Of a DNA stretch of 64,000 nt, positions 22,222-33,514 are shown in pieces. The position numbers and the translations under genes are program-made. A model generated the notes under the pieces. It ran no database searches and was not told where the DNA came from. It saw only the letters and a program-made list of their open reading frames with translations. Within the stretch, counting starts at the first letter, position 1. Each line of letters starts with the position of its first letter. Origin of the DNA: Tethya wilhelma (lineage: Eukaryota; Porifera; Demospongiae; Tethyida; Tethyidae). The DNA lies in the NCBI GenBank assembly GCA_964030475.1, contig CAXIPT010000002.1:6348066-6412065 (forward strand). Reading direction: 5' to 3'.

Positions 22222-25200
22222 GCAAAGGGGTGAGGTGCCCCCTCCTCATTTGGTGGTGGTGTCCCCTGGCTGGTACCTCCCACAGGGGGAGGGCTTTGAG
22301 ACCCCCGAATACAGTGCCAGGGACAAGCTGCTCCCTCGAGGGCACAAGTTTTGTCGCTGTGAAGAGTACCACCTAGGTAAGGAAGGAATATACTTTACAT
22401 GCACTGTTTGTTACTTTCTTTTACTGTATAGTGGGAAATTTAGCAGAGTTTCATTTTTGCAAATCACGATTCTTCCTTGAAAGTTTTTATTCACAAAATC
22501 TTCTGTAATGTATATACATATTGTATGAACTCACGCAGCTGTTCCGTGAAAGCTTAAAAGCAAAAATGTTTGACTAGAGACATCCACTAAATTTTGACAC
22601 CGTAAAACTTTACCCCTGTACAATATGCTTGCATGTAGAGGGGGTACGCTACGCAAGTGTCAATGCTGACTCAGCATGTGGGTGCATGTGATCACATCAA
22701 ATGGCAAACTATTATAGTCACATGACAGAACTGTATAAATACGTGTAGGCTCGATTAGATAATCAGCACTTACATGTCGTATCTCCTCTAGCTTGTATAT
22801 GAACATATTAAACTACTATGTTCAAAGAATTTTAAGCAACTCCCCCTCCCCATTTCTCCCTCTTTTGACTTTTGTCCTAGTAGAAACACATTGAGTTGAT
22901 GGCATTGTGATCTCATTGAACTACTTCTAAACAGTTTCGATATTTTTTTTTTTCCTTTTAATTTGTTTATTCTTTCAGAGTGTATCTTGAGAGAGGACAG
23001 GTTCTACATTTTGACTCCCATTGACATCATCTTGGCCCAGAAGAGAGACGCCACTGATCACATCGATTGGCTAATGAAGAAGAAAGACTACGAGGTGTGT
23101 AAGCTCTTGAAATTTCTTCAGGCAATTCCAGAATCTTTCCTTAATTCTTTACTTTTGGTTATTTTCAAGCAATTATAGGATCTGATTTTTTACTTTTCTT
23201 ATTTTTCTCTTCAGAGTGCCATGAAGTATGCTGAGAATCCTGATGTTGCTAGGATGGTCCAACCAGGAAAGCTACAGGTAATGATTTGTACATCACATGT
23301 ACATCTTTCACACTCTGATGATTCTTACTGAAAAAATTAACGTAGCTAGATGTTTAAACGTTGTCTGTGAGGACAAATTAAAATGAGGTTTGACTATACA
23401 GTATATTTTTCAAATGCTACTGTTCTAGCATCAAATTTGTGTTCCTGTATACATCACTAAAGTTTGAGAATGCCGGTAGAAAAACTTGAATAACTTTCTA
23501 AATATCCAACCGATTTCAAAATTTCAAGCACCATTGGAAAGCGCTCAATCATCCTGTTCTTTTGGTTGCTTTTTCAGCTTTCTACGCCTTACCAGTCAAA
23601 AGTTAGCTATTTTGTCCCATAGAAAAAGTATGGTTATGAATCTCATTAATTCACTTCCGGCGGCATTCTCAAACCAGATCAACTTTAGTCTGGACAATTG
23701 CAAATGTATCTTTATTTTGATGTTGGTATTGTAGGACATTGGAGTCCAGTATATCTACCATCTCATCAAAACCAAGAAATACCCCGAGGCTGCCAGGTAC
23801 ACACATACAGTACATACCGTATAGCTCCAAATTTTCGTGGTTCAAAAAGTTCGTGAAAAGTCTGTCTTTGCCATTTTAAGCTAATTTTCGTGAATGACGA
23901 TCTCTGATATTATATTGCCAACATATATGGTTTTCTAAATTTTTGTGGAGAAAATTTTTGTGATATACGGTCAAATCACGAAATATTATTTTACCACTAA
24001 AATTTGGAGCGATACAGATAGTCCTGGGGTGGGGAGCAATTAACATCTGATGCAACGTACGGTGGGCTTAAGTCAAGTCTTTGCTCAATGTTTGGCAGTG
24101 AAAATCGTCTATAGTAGGACAGTAGAAGGTCTTTGTATCCAAACTGCTTTAGTTAGCTTTCCATGCATTTGTTGTTTTTGTTCTCGTGAATTGGTAAAAG
24201 GTTGTCACAATTCACCAAATATAAAATTTTCACCAAAGTTTAAATGTCCCTGTGTATATGGTATGTAGTCATGCAGTTTGAGCCAAAGACTTGAGTGCTG
24301 ACCATATACTCTGCATACACTGTACGTGTGTGTGTCTTTGCAGGAAGTGTCCCGAAGTATTTGGCCCTAGCAACAAGGACAGATGGGAGGATGTTATCTT
24401 CAGCTTCTTAAAGGCTGGTCAGTTACAGGTAAGAGAAGAGCAGAATGGTACACAAAAATATGTACCATAATAATAATATCAGGAAACTTTGGCAAATTTT
24501 GATCTGTATGCTACGTAGCTAAATTTTCGAGGTGAAAAATAATTTATGCTATTCCACAAAGAGCAAACCTTGCCAACTTTCAGAGTGTAGCAGTGTTTCC
24601 CCCAGCATGCGTCGAGCGGCCCACCCTGCTCATAATTGTAAACATCAAAGTGCTGGGAGTGCTTTTAAGTCCTAATTGGATTAAATTTCAATGATTATCA
24701 TTGAGCACTCTTTTCCTGCTTAGGAATCACTAGTATTAAGGAATCTTTTAGTGCTAATACTGTTAAGTACCTGCATGTATTTTCTCCACATGAAGTCACA
24801 ATTAGGTGAATAGCCAAATTTATCTCGTATATGGTACATGTATATAGTTACGGTAGATTATTTCAAACTTGATTTGCTAATCACTTGTGTTGTGTGAATT
24901 TTCTTCCGCTAGGAAATCCGTCCCTTCATTCCGACGTCTGGACCCCAGTTGAGTGCTGCAGTGTATGAGTTGGTTCTCAATACCTTCCTTCAAGTAGACT
25001 GCAAGGTATGGTGGCCACAGTTTGTTGTTGTTGTTTGTTTAGTTTTTGTTTATTTTTTGCTTGTTTGTTTGTTTGTAGTTCTTTATTGTTTGTAGTTGTT
25101 TGGTGTATTAATTTTTTTTTGTTGTTGTTGTTGTTTATTGTTTTTTGTTTGTTTAATTATTTATTGTTGTTTGTTATTTGTTGCAAGGTATGGTAGCCAT

Positions 25201-27002
25201 ACTTTGTTGTTGGTTGTTTTTTTGTTTGTTTTTATTTTAGCATTTAGCTGTGATCACCTTTACCTATATACAATATATCAGTTTTGCAACATTTTCTGTA
25301 GATTTTGTTCGAGTTGATAAAGGCTTGGCCTACATCTCTGTACAACCCTCAAGCCATCATCAATGCTGTCCAGGTATGTCTACATCATGAGATTGTGTCC
25401 TTCAAATGCAGTCCATGAGTGTTACTCGATAATGATTATATGTAGGACAAGTTGAGACAAGCTGGTGGTGATCTTGATGCTGTTAAAGATCTTTTGAAAG
25501 TGAAAGCTTCTCTGTAAGAACCTCTCATAGTCTTAGCACTGGATTCTTTCTACATAGTCACCTTTATGCCACGATGTGTGTTAATTGTTCAATTTTGATA
25601 CTCTTTAACTTTTGATTTTCTTCTCCTCCAGACATGAAGATCTTGGTCAGTACGATGAGGCCCTCAAAATATACTTACAGTAAGTTAACAAGAGAGTACT
25701 AGCCTCATTCATCAGCCTTCCCCTATGTCTTTTTTTAAGTTTAAAAGATACCGTATAGCTCAAAATATTTTAAGTACAATATTTTTGTGTATTTCGTGAT
25801 TGGACCGTAGCTATATCATGAAAATTTTCTCCACAAAAATTTAGAAAACCGTATATAAGCAATATAATTTCAGAGATCGTGATTCACAAAAATTAGCTTA
25901 AAACGACAAAGACAGACTTTTCACAAAAATTTGGAGCTATACGGTATATGCTTTGCATGTTCTACTGTAGGAGGCCTGACTACAAGGCGTAAACTAGTAA
26001 TCTCAAATGCATATAATTGAATGTGTTGTGTTGTTTCCCCAGACAAGGTCATTCTGAGGTGTTTGATCTTATTCATGAGAGGAAGCTCTATTCTGCTCTC
26101 GTAGAAAACCTCATCCCTCTCATGAGAGTCAATGTCAATGTACGTCACTCATGTTTCACCTAATTAGAGAGAAAAATTGAAAAGCAGTCACTGTGCACAA
26201 TAAACTTGGATTATACAGTTTTATATATTCATTTGTTTTTTTTATAGAAAGCTGCTAAGTTGTTAGTAGACTGCAAGACAGATGTACAGGTCAGTTCACA
26301 TACATGTACATGTACATGCATTGCATGATAAATACCACTTGAACGTTTTTACTTGTCTGCTATAATTTTACAGCCTCAAAGAGTTGTTAAGGAACTGGAG
26401 AGCACTGGTCATGAAGAGTACCTTCATAAGGTGACCTTTCTACCCTCTTTCATGTGTCCATATATTCAATTTTTTTTTAAAAAATCTTTCTTTGTTTTCT
26501 AGTACTTGGACTGTATGTTTGACCAAGACCCAAAGTCTGGAGGCAGGTATCATGAGAGACAAGTGGAGCTGTATGCTAAGTTTGAGCCAAACAAGCTCCT
26601 TCCATTCTTGAGGTCCTGCAATGACATACCACTACAGAAGGTGATTGTTTGATGGCTTCTAAGCTTTTAGCTTCAAAGCTTTTTTCTCAGGCTTCAACAA
26701 CACAACTTAATAGGTTTATGTCACTATTTTACAGACCACAAACAAGTGGTCCTTTGAATGAAAAATTGTGTTTTTGTTTTGTTTTTGTGTTTTTTTTTTG
26801 TTGTTATTCTTTTGTTGTGCTGTTTCTCTTGCAGGCCCTTCAAATCTGTAGACATTATGAAATGTATGCTGAAATGGTATATCTCTTGGCTAGAATGGGC
26901 AACCCTAAAGCTGCTCTGGAACTTATCATCAACCAACTACAAGATGTGGAGAAGGTACATGTACACACATACATGCTCTCTCTCTCTCTCACACACACTT
27001 GC

Positions 27003-27037
<35 letters not shown>

Positions 27038-27038
27038 T

Positions 27039-27071
<33 letters not shown>

Positions 27072-28696
27072 AAGGCAATAGAGTTTGCCATGGAAGAAGG
27101 TGATGAAGAATTATGGGAGATTCTCATCTCACTTTCCATACACAAACCAAGTACGTTCCACAAAGTTCATCGATAAGCTAAATCTATAGACTACAATTTT
27201 TGCTATGGTATTATACATGATGCCATGCTAACCATTTAAATTTCTGTCCCCCTAGCATTTATAACTGGTTTACTAAACAATGTTGGGACCCATATTGACC
27301 CAACTAGGTTGATTAAAGTAAGTCCTAATCAGTGTCATTGATTTGATTAAATTTGATTTGATTTGATTTGAAAGTGACGCAAATTTGATTCCCTTTTAGC
27401 AAATCCCTGAAGGGACTGAGATACCAGACTTAGGAATCTCTTTAGTGAAGCTCTTGCAAGACTTCAGAGTACAGGTACACCTGTGCTACCTATATGTGTT
27501 GTTTGATGCTGACCTCCAAGGTTTAGCTCTCCCTTCTTTGATGTGCATGTTTTTGTATACAAAGTGGTGTGAATATATCCTATCTCATATTGAATAATCT
27601 TAGTGGAGAAAAGGTCTTTATTTTCTCTAAATGTACTACTTAAACTGTGTGAAATTTGAATACCATGTTCTTTTGGTCGTTTGGATTTTTTTTCCTATTA
27701 AATTAGAATTGTTTTAGCTCAACCCATAATGTTCCCAGTTATCCCCCATGCTGTTTTAATCAGTAGAGTATCACCCCTCCATTAGTATGTATTAGTGTTT
27801 GCATTTCACATGATGTAACATTTCCTCATGCAGGTAAATCTTAGAGAAGGATGCAAAAAGATTCTAGTCAAGGACAGGTATATACACATTGATCAAAACT
27901 TGTGACAAAAAATTGTAAAATATGATATTAACTTGTTGCTCTGATTGTGTTCCTTCTATTGCAGTCAGAGTCTAATGGAGAAACTGTTTAGATTACAAAA
28001 GAAAGGGGTTTACATTGACGGTGAGAATTGAAATCAACTACTGTGTGGTTTTCTACTTGTCCCTATGATTATATTATGGTTCAATCAATTTTGTTTTTTT
28101 TATCTACTCCTTGCCATGCAGATGAAGCATTTTGTAAGACTTGTGGTGCAGAAGTGATAGCAATGGGTACGTTGGTTTCAGCCTATACTGAATCTCTTGA
28201 GTTGTCCCTGTGTTAATCTGTATGGATTGTATCTTTAGATGAAGATGCTGATTACGTGGTGTTCTTCTGTGGACACGTCTATCACCGTCGTTGTGTCTCC
28301 ACTAAAAATGAGGTAACTACATTATACGTGCTGTATAGCTAGAAGTTTTCGAGAAATAAATTTCGCAGAAAGGCCCGCGAAGTTTTTGAAATTGTATTGC
28401 AATATACGGGTGGGGCTGTTCAATCCTCGAAATAAAATTGCAAAAAGTTTAGTAATTGGTAAAATTTTTGTGCGTCACCAACAATCCACAAAACCAGTGA
28501 AATTTATACTCTTCGAAAATTTCTAGCTATGCAGTACTTGAACTTCCCTAGAAATTGAGGATTATCTTAGAAATTTTTTTCCTCTTCTTGTTGCTTGTAG
28601 ATGCTGACCTGTCGATTATGTTATGCTGGTGCACGTGGTGGTAATAATTCTTCAAGAAAGAAAAGTGAACAATTGTCTCCACGTAAACAGAGCTAG
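19462..28696 (+). CDS. VPS41: VPS41, HOPS complex subunit (internal exons missing at an N gap)
   Basis: VPS41 tethers late endosomes, AP-3 vesicles and lysosomes before SNARE fusion. 27 exons are visible: 19462-19725, 20017-20100, 20413-20553, 21256-21321, 21810-21932, 22223-22376, 22979-23094, 23215-23277, 23735-23796, 24344-24428, 24913-25005, 25302-25373, 25446-25513, 25632-25679, 26043-26139, 26248-26289, 26374-26430, 26503-26640, 26835-26954, 27075-27150, 27256-27317, 27400-27474, 27834-27877, 27965-28020, 28122-28166, 28239-28312, 28601-28696. Phases agree throughout and sum to 2421 nt (806 residues). The acidic Ser/Glu-rich N-terminus, the [12 protein letters not shown] propeller motif, the DDHIDWL-like (ATDHIDWLM) segment, the clathrin-heavy-chain-type helical repeat region, [20 protein letters not shown] and a C-terminal RING-H2 ([19 protein letters not shown]) identify it. 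Family members are about 850 residues. Roughly 80 residues of the propeller expected between the exons ending 21932 and starting 22223 are absent, exactly where 10 N interrupt a (CT)n tract. Confidence 0.93.
20371..20411 (+). repeat. (CT)n microsatellite acting as polypyrimidine tract
   Basis: About 40 bp of (CT)n ends in CTAG, which is the acceptor of VPS41 exon 3 at 20413. The microsatellite is thus the polypyrimidine tract of the intron. Confidence 0.85.
20590..20813. mobile_element. MITE, family with CTGGTTTGAGAATGC termini (copy 1)
   Basis: Starts CTGGTTTGAGAATGC and ends with the inverted GCACCATTCTCAAACCAG-type terminus. The interior shares CCGATTTCAAAATTT, ACCATTGGAA, ACCAATCAAAAGTT and GCTATTTTGTCCCA with copies at 23461-23678 and 32221-32436. 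It lies in VPS41 intron 3. No coding capacity. Confidence 0.8.
21547..21650. mobile_element. Short copy of TACCGTATAGC-type MITE
   Basis: Inverted ends TGTATAGCGGGAAATTT and AAATTTCCCGCTGTATGG enclose about 70 bp. It belongs with the family at 2293, 3850, 23814 and 25748. It lies in VPS41 intron 4. Confidence 0.6.
22129..22220 (+). repeat. (CT)n microsatellite interrupted by 10 N
   Basis: (CT)n on both sides of N at 22177-22186. The right side runs into CCAG, the acceptor of a VPS41 exon. The assembler evidently joined two contigs across a shared microsatellite, and the coding sequence expected between the flanking exons is missing. Confidence 0.85.
23461..23678. mobile_element. MITE, CTGGTTTGAGAATGC family (copy 2)
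   Basis: Starts AGTTTGAGAATGCCGG and ends CGGCATTCTCAAACCAG. The interior is collinear with copies 1 and 3. It lies in VPS41 intron 8. Confidence 0.8.
23814..23971. mobile_element. MITE, TACCGTATAGC family
   Basis: Begins ATACCGTATAGCTCCAAATTTTCG and ends TTTTGTGATATACGGT. It aligns in reverse with 25748-25946, sharing the GACAAAGACAGACTTTTC-like block. It lies in VPS41 intron 9. Confidence 0.75.
25748..25946. mobile_element. MITE, TACCGTATAGC family
   Basis: Begins ATACCGTATAGCTCAAAAT and ends TTTGGAGCTATACGGTAT, a clean terminal inverted repeat. It is the reverse-orientation relative of 23814-23971. It lies in VPS41 intron 14. Confidence 0.8.
26989..27070 (+). repeat. (CA)n microsatellite next to a VPS41 acceptor
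   Basis: (CA)n with a central GTGTACG, ending ATAAAG directly before VPS41 exon 20 at 27075. A usual polypyrimidine tract is lacking at this acceptor. Confidence 0.85.
28326..28539. mobile_element. Diverged MITE, TACCGTATAGC-like family
   Basis: Inverted ends GTGCTGTATAGCTAGAAGTTTTCG and ATTTCTAGCTATGCAGTAC flank an AT-rich interior in the last VPS41 intron. More diverged than the other copies. Confidence 0.6.
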
Positions 28697-29505
28697 GTTA
28701 TGAAGATTGTTGTTTCTATAAGTCTATTTTTTATTTCTCGTTGTGTAATGTGTGTGTGTGTGTAAAATATACTTGTTATGAAGTTTTGTCACTGATATTG
28801 CTGAAATAATGACAGCAGCTTACTTGCTAATTGTTGTTTGCAGTTTTGACGATCTTTGTCAGACTAACCGCAACTGCTTTGATCGCCCGCGTACGTATAC
28901 GTATGTACCTGCCCTGCCGCCGCGCGCCGACCGGCTAACAACAATACACATCAAAGATATGGTGACAAAAAATTTTGTAAAACAGACCAGGTACCCAGAC
29001 TTGGAAAATACAGAGCTACATAGTTATGCCACAATATGCATAAGTTTTTACTTGTTCCCATGCTTCCTACAGATACCAGCAGACACCCTATTGTCCACTT
29101 TGGTAGTGAACTGACGAGATCAGTCACTAAACCAGTCTGCAAACACAGAGAACAAGCGTATATGCTTTAATTTCATTAAAAAAATACTAAAACAACATAT
29201 CTACTTACCCTGTATACAGTTTCCCTAGTCTCAATTGCTTTGAAAATAGTGCAACTTCCAAGAGCTTCTCTTGTAAAGCTACCTACAATTTCAGCTGAAT
29301 TAATAGTGACGTCACGATTGCAAATAAATTCACGTGACATGGGACCTGGCGGAACCACTAGCTAGCACCAAGAGTATCTCAGTTGCTAGCACTGTGTATG
29401 GCACCAGCACTTCACACAAAATTTGTGACTACTCAAGAAGACTGAGGCCACGTTGGCACGCTTTATTATAGCTATTGCTATAGCTCCTGGTTGACTTAGC
29501 AGCAA
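28697..29505. other. Intergenic between VPS41 and the GPC1-like gene
   Basis: The first ~60 bp are VPS41 3' trailer. The rest holds no recognised gene. A CRE palindrome TGACGTCA is at 29307-29314 and an E-box TTCACGTGAC at 29329-29338, about 170-200 bp before the next gene start. Confidence 0.5.
29306..29338 (+). promoter_or_regulatory. CRE palindrome and E-box upstream of the GPC1-like gene
   Basis: GTGACGTCAC (a full CRE/ATF site) and, 13 bp further, TTCACGTGAC (an E-box with CLEAR-like flanks). They lie in a non-repetitive CG-containing part of the upstream region, so a promoter role is plausible but untested. Confidence 0.35.
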
Positions 29506-29506
29506 A

Positions 29507-31661
29507 ATGATGCCTGTATCTGAAGAAAATATCGTAACCGTTAAAAGTAAGCTAAGTTTACTATGAATTTTGTTATGATAAAGCTTTTTCTTACATCATA
29601 TATACAGACAGTGACTGTGTAGTAAAAAAATGGTTATGAATACATAGTGTAAAATCCTAAGCTAAGGTAGTATAGGTACAGCTACACCAGCCTGAGTAAT
29701 CTTTCTATAATTATCGATATCTCTCAGGCTTGAAACGAAGAGAAACAGAATATGTGGATTTGGGTGAGATTGAAGTCGATGAGGAGATTCTCAACTTGAG
29801 CAACACTTTCAAGGACAAACTAACCTTTACTGTAAGATTTGAATAAAGGAAAGTTTGNGGGGGTTCAAAGGTACAGCTGATTTAAATACAACTCAAGGCC
29901 AAGGGTGCATCAGCATGGGGGGCATGGGTAAAAGCCTACAAATCAATGAAGTTCTATTGCACTACTCACATAGCCAAACTTGATATAAAAACAGCAGTCT
30001 ACTAGTAGCTTCACTTTTTTAAATGATTTGAGAAAGTAGCCACAGACTACAGTCATGATCTGTTCTAGACTTTAGAGTCTCATTTCAATTAAACAGAACC
30101 AGGTCCAGAGCATCTCGCTACTTCTTGCCACTGATAAAAATTGGTTCGAGGTCTTTGTGAGCTAAGAATACCAGTTGATTAAGCTATACTTGAAAACTAA
30201 AAAAAAAAATCAAGCTCGATATTTTATGCCGCTTTGAAAACAGTACTGTTTAACCAGCATGTCTAGCAGCTTCTACGACACTTGGAACTGTGTCACTTAT
30301 AAGTGCTGTTTTGTTACTAAAATAAAATGCAGTTATATATGTTTTATGAGTGTTTCTGACATTTTTTGCTTTGTTTCTAGCGCACGCGATGTACCATTTC
30401 CGGCTACTAGCTACGTATACTGTGCGTTTGTAAACAAACAAACGTAGCGTGTTTTATTTTTAGCAACAATTAAAACAGTGCTTATAATTATCATTATAGT
30501 GACACAGTTCCTTTAATAGACCATGAATATCTTTCTTCAGCTACCGTAACAGTATTCTTCATTCCTTCACTGCTTGGGTCACAATGATGTCGATATCATC
30601 CTAGCTGACTCTTTCTGGGTGATATCGATATTAACCTGTTAATTGTATTAGAAATAAACAGGTAGACCACAATCCATTGTTGCGTGATCACAGTATGTGA
30701 GTGATAATATATAGAGAGGGGGTCCATATGGCAAGTGTACAGGAAGGATAAAGAGAAACCGAGAGCTAATATTTCCATATGGCAAAATTCCAGTACAAAA
30801 TTATTAATACTTTTTGTTTTTGATGATGTAATTGCACCCTCTAGCTCTCTTGTAGCACTATGTATCAACCATGTACAAGTTTTTGTACCTCTGTGGTTTT
30901 ATAGTAACCGCACTAAGATCTTTTAGGCTAACATAAAACAATTTGATTGATCTATAAGCTAATGAGCTTGTAAATTAATCCAAATACGTAGGTGTTGGAT
31001 TGTTTTAAGTTATTACAAGTCTGATATTCAGACTTATCACCATACATAAGTTAAGGTCACTACCATAAATTGCAAACTGATTTGTGATTGATATTTTAAC
31101 AATTTAATACGGTATCAGGTTGTTTAGCACTTCAGACATTAGGTACGTATTATAGAAGCCTTAGCTTATACAGCCTACACTGCATTAAATCCTTTAAGTT
31201 AGTTATCCAGACCTCATTTATCCAGATCAAACTGGAGGTCAAATTTTCAGTTATTTTCTTTATTTGGCTGTCTTCCAGTGTAAAAGTGTCTGGACAGCTG
31301 AATAACTGAGGTTCTACTGAAAATGATTAATGCAATAACTTACAATAAACTCTCATACTCCCATAATAGATATTTGCATCACATTCTTTGTTGCTGGATG
31401 GGCTCCTAACTACCTCTACATATGGTTCACTGTGGTGAGTTTGGTCTAAGACTTATAAAGTGGATGGTGGTTGCATGCATGCATGTAGTGACCCAGTACT
31501 AGATAATAGGTTTTAAATTAATCTTAATTTTTCTTTGGAGTGTTTTTTTTTTATTGTGAGAATATCACCAATCGAAATAGATAAGTGACATGCATGAAGT
31601 CAATACTGTAACACACTGTGCCACACCCACACCCACGCCCACACACACACACACACACACA

Positions 31662-31696
<35 letters not shown>

Positions 31697-31782
31697 TTAT
31701 TCTCTCTGTCTCTCTGTGTCTCTCTCTCTCTCTCTCTTTAATTCACACACACGCTCTTTCTCTGCATGTCTCTCTCTCTTTA

Positions 31783-31831
<49 letters not shown>

Positions 31832-33392
31832 CCCTTCTCTATCTTCTGCCTTATCGCTGGTACTTCCTCAAACAGTCTCGCAGTCACTATCTCATACTTG
31901 GTTTTTGCAACATCTGTAATGCTGCTATTCTCGTTTATCTCTGGGCACCACTTCCAGATAACATCCGCGGCTACATGTTTCCAATATTGTTCACTTTCTC
32001 GACTGGAATTCTCCTTCCAGCCATCGTAATATGGAGGAATGCTCTTGTGTTGCACTCCACTGCACACATGACAATACTCTTTCTTCACTTCTTGCCACCA
32101 ATCACTCTAGTTGGGATTCAGTGGTGCGTTATAAGAATCATTTGACCCTTCTTTTCATAAATAATTTGTTTGCTTAATAAGCTAATAATAATTATGTGCA
32201 CTATACCATTCAAGTTCATCTAGTTTGAGAATGCTGGTTTAGACAATTAAAAGTTGAATAGAAACTTTCTTATTATCCAACTGATTTCAAATTTCAAATA
32301 CCATTGGAAAGCACTGATTATCCCCGTTCTTTTGGTTGTTTCTTACCAGTCAAAAGTTAGCTATTTTGTCCCATAGAAATAGTATGGCATGAATCTCACT
32401 ATTTCGCTTCCGGTGCATGGCATTCTCAAACCAGATGGACTTTGAATTTTGTGGTTAAAGTGGAAAAAAATTAATATTAAATACTTAATAATAATTATTG
32501 ATCCGACAAATCTTGTCGAATTGGTCCTACAAAATAACAAATTTCAAATTTAGTAAAACCTTCCAACTTTATATGATACTCTTGTACTTCAAATGCAGGT
32601 ATTCTGCTAATGACCAGGGATTCCCCCTTTGTGCTGACCCTACTGGACCTGGTCTTGAAGGGTGCAGTCATCTTGGAGTCTATGAGTTGGTGGTCATGCC
32701 TGTAGTAATATATATTGGATACTACCTTTCATACATTTTGACTGTAAGAGACGTCATAATACAGTATAATGTATTATATATAATGTCATACAAATAAATA
32801 TTATTATTACATGTAGTAAAATTTTTGCATTATAACGTCATATTATACCATAGAAGGTTTCAACCGACATGGTTGACTTTTGGTTTCCTAAAAGTCCTAT
32901 ATCCAAATAATTGAGTTCTAGTAGCTCGGTGGTAAGAGCATGAAGACATTGGTTCTAGACGCTCCTATTATGTCTGTGAAATGCTGAGGGATATAATAGT
33001 GGCATATAAGAGCACCTGACTACTAATCAGGAATTTTGGGGCTTAATTCTCTACACCGAATCCTAGATTTTTTCTTGGATTAGCTTACTCTCTTATCATT
33101 CTGCATATTATTATATAATAATAATAATATTATACTGATCATGCAGTTAAATGGCAAAATGGTTTCTCCCGCAATCTATATTATTATATACTCTATAGGT
33201 AGAAGTGGTCTTTAAAAATCGCATTGCCAGGAAAGGAAATGTCATCGTCTACGACAATGTAATGAAGAAGTCACGCAAGCAGCATCTTGCTCTCTATTTG
33301 ATGTTTGGACCGAAATACCAACGGCTGGTCTACTATGTTGCAAATACGATTTTAAATTGCTTGAGTTTGTCACTTTGCTACTTTTGTTATCA

Positions 33393-33395
<3 letters not shown>
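29507..33395 (+). CDS. GPC1-like (DUF2838) multipass glycerophosphocholine acyltransferase, 3' end lost in gap
   Basis: Visible exons: 29507-29546, 29728-29831, 31370-31434, 31831-32123, 32599-32743, 33199-33395. The protein has a charged N-terminus (VDEEILNLSNTFKDKL), then several hydrophobic segments. Exon 4 ends in a conserved block with WRNALVLHS, HMTILFLHFLPP and IQW, which matches the GPC1/DUF2838 family: endoplasmic-reticulum enzymes that acylate glycerophosphocholine. Exon 5 adds a predicted membrane segment; exon 6 carries a basic loop and another membrane segment. Exons 4 to 6 agree in phase (2, 0, 2). The phase between exons 2 and 3 does not fit, so a small exon in 29832-31369 or another border is probably missed; n29858 is near. 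After exon 6 a (GT)n run enters 12 N and the C-terminal exons are not seen. The family assignment rests on remembered motifs. Confidence 0.68.
31618..31830 (+). repeat. Compound (CA)n/(CT)n microsatellite supplying an acceptor
   Basis: Alternating (CA)n and (TC)n blocks of about 210 bp, with the 16 bp phrase CTCTTTAATTCACACA repeated. The last (CA)n ends CACAG at 31830, the acceptor of GPC1-like exon 4. Confidence 0.85.
32221..32436. mobile_element. MITE, CTGGTTTGAGAATGC family (copy 3)
   Basis: Starts TAGTTTGAGAATGCTGG and ends GGCATTCTCAAACCAGA, collinear with copies at 20590 and 23461. It lies in the intron after GPC1-like exon 4. Confidence 0.8.
32925..33060 (+). repeat. tRNA-like (possible SINE) remnant
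   Basis: TAGTAGCTCGGTGGTAAGAGC resembles a pol III A box, with GGTTCTAGACGCTCC as a B-box-like match about 30 bp later. A second arm-like piece, CCTGACTACTAATCAGG, forms a perfect 5 bp stem with a 7 nt loop. No full cloverleaf can be drawn, so this is not called as a tRNA gene. Confidence 0.3.
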
Positions 33396-33449
<54 letters not shown>

Positions 33450-33461
33450 NNNNNNNNNNNN
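33396..33461 (+). repeat. (GT)n microsatellite and 12 N gap
   Basis: (GT)n starts at the exact end of GPC1-like exon 6, so the first repeat unit is the donor GT. It runs into N at 33450-33461. Sequence after the gap does not continue the gene. Confidence 0.8.
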
Positions 33462-33514
33462 CTGCAGTCTTCGGACACACCCCTTTATGACGTCAAGAAG
33501 CCTTACTAGTGAGT

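Noticed and set aside
28809..29114. Small gene between VPS41 and the GPC1-like gene
   Set aside because: Composition is not coding-like, there is no recognised domain, and it overlaps the probable promoter region.
32925..33060. tRNA gene
   Set aside because: A- and B-box-like words and one anticodon-like arm are present, but no acceptor stem or full cloverleaf can be drawn.
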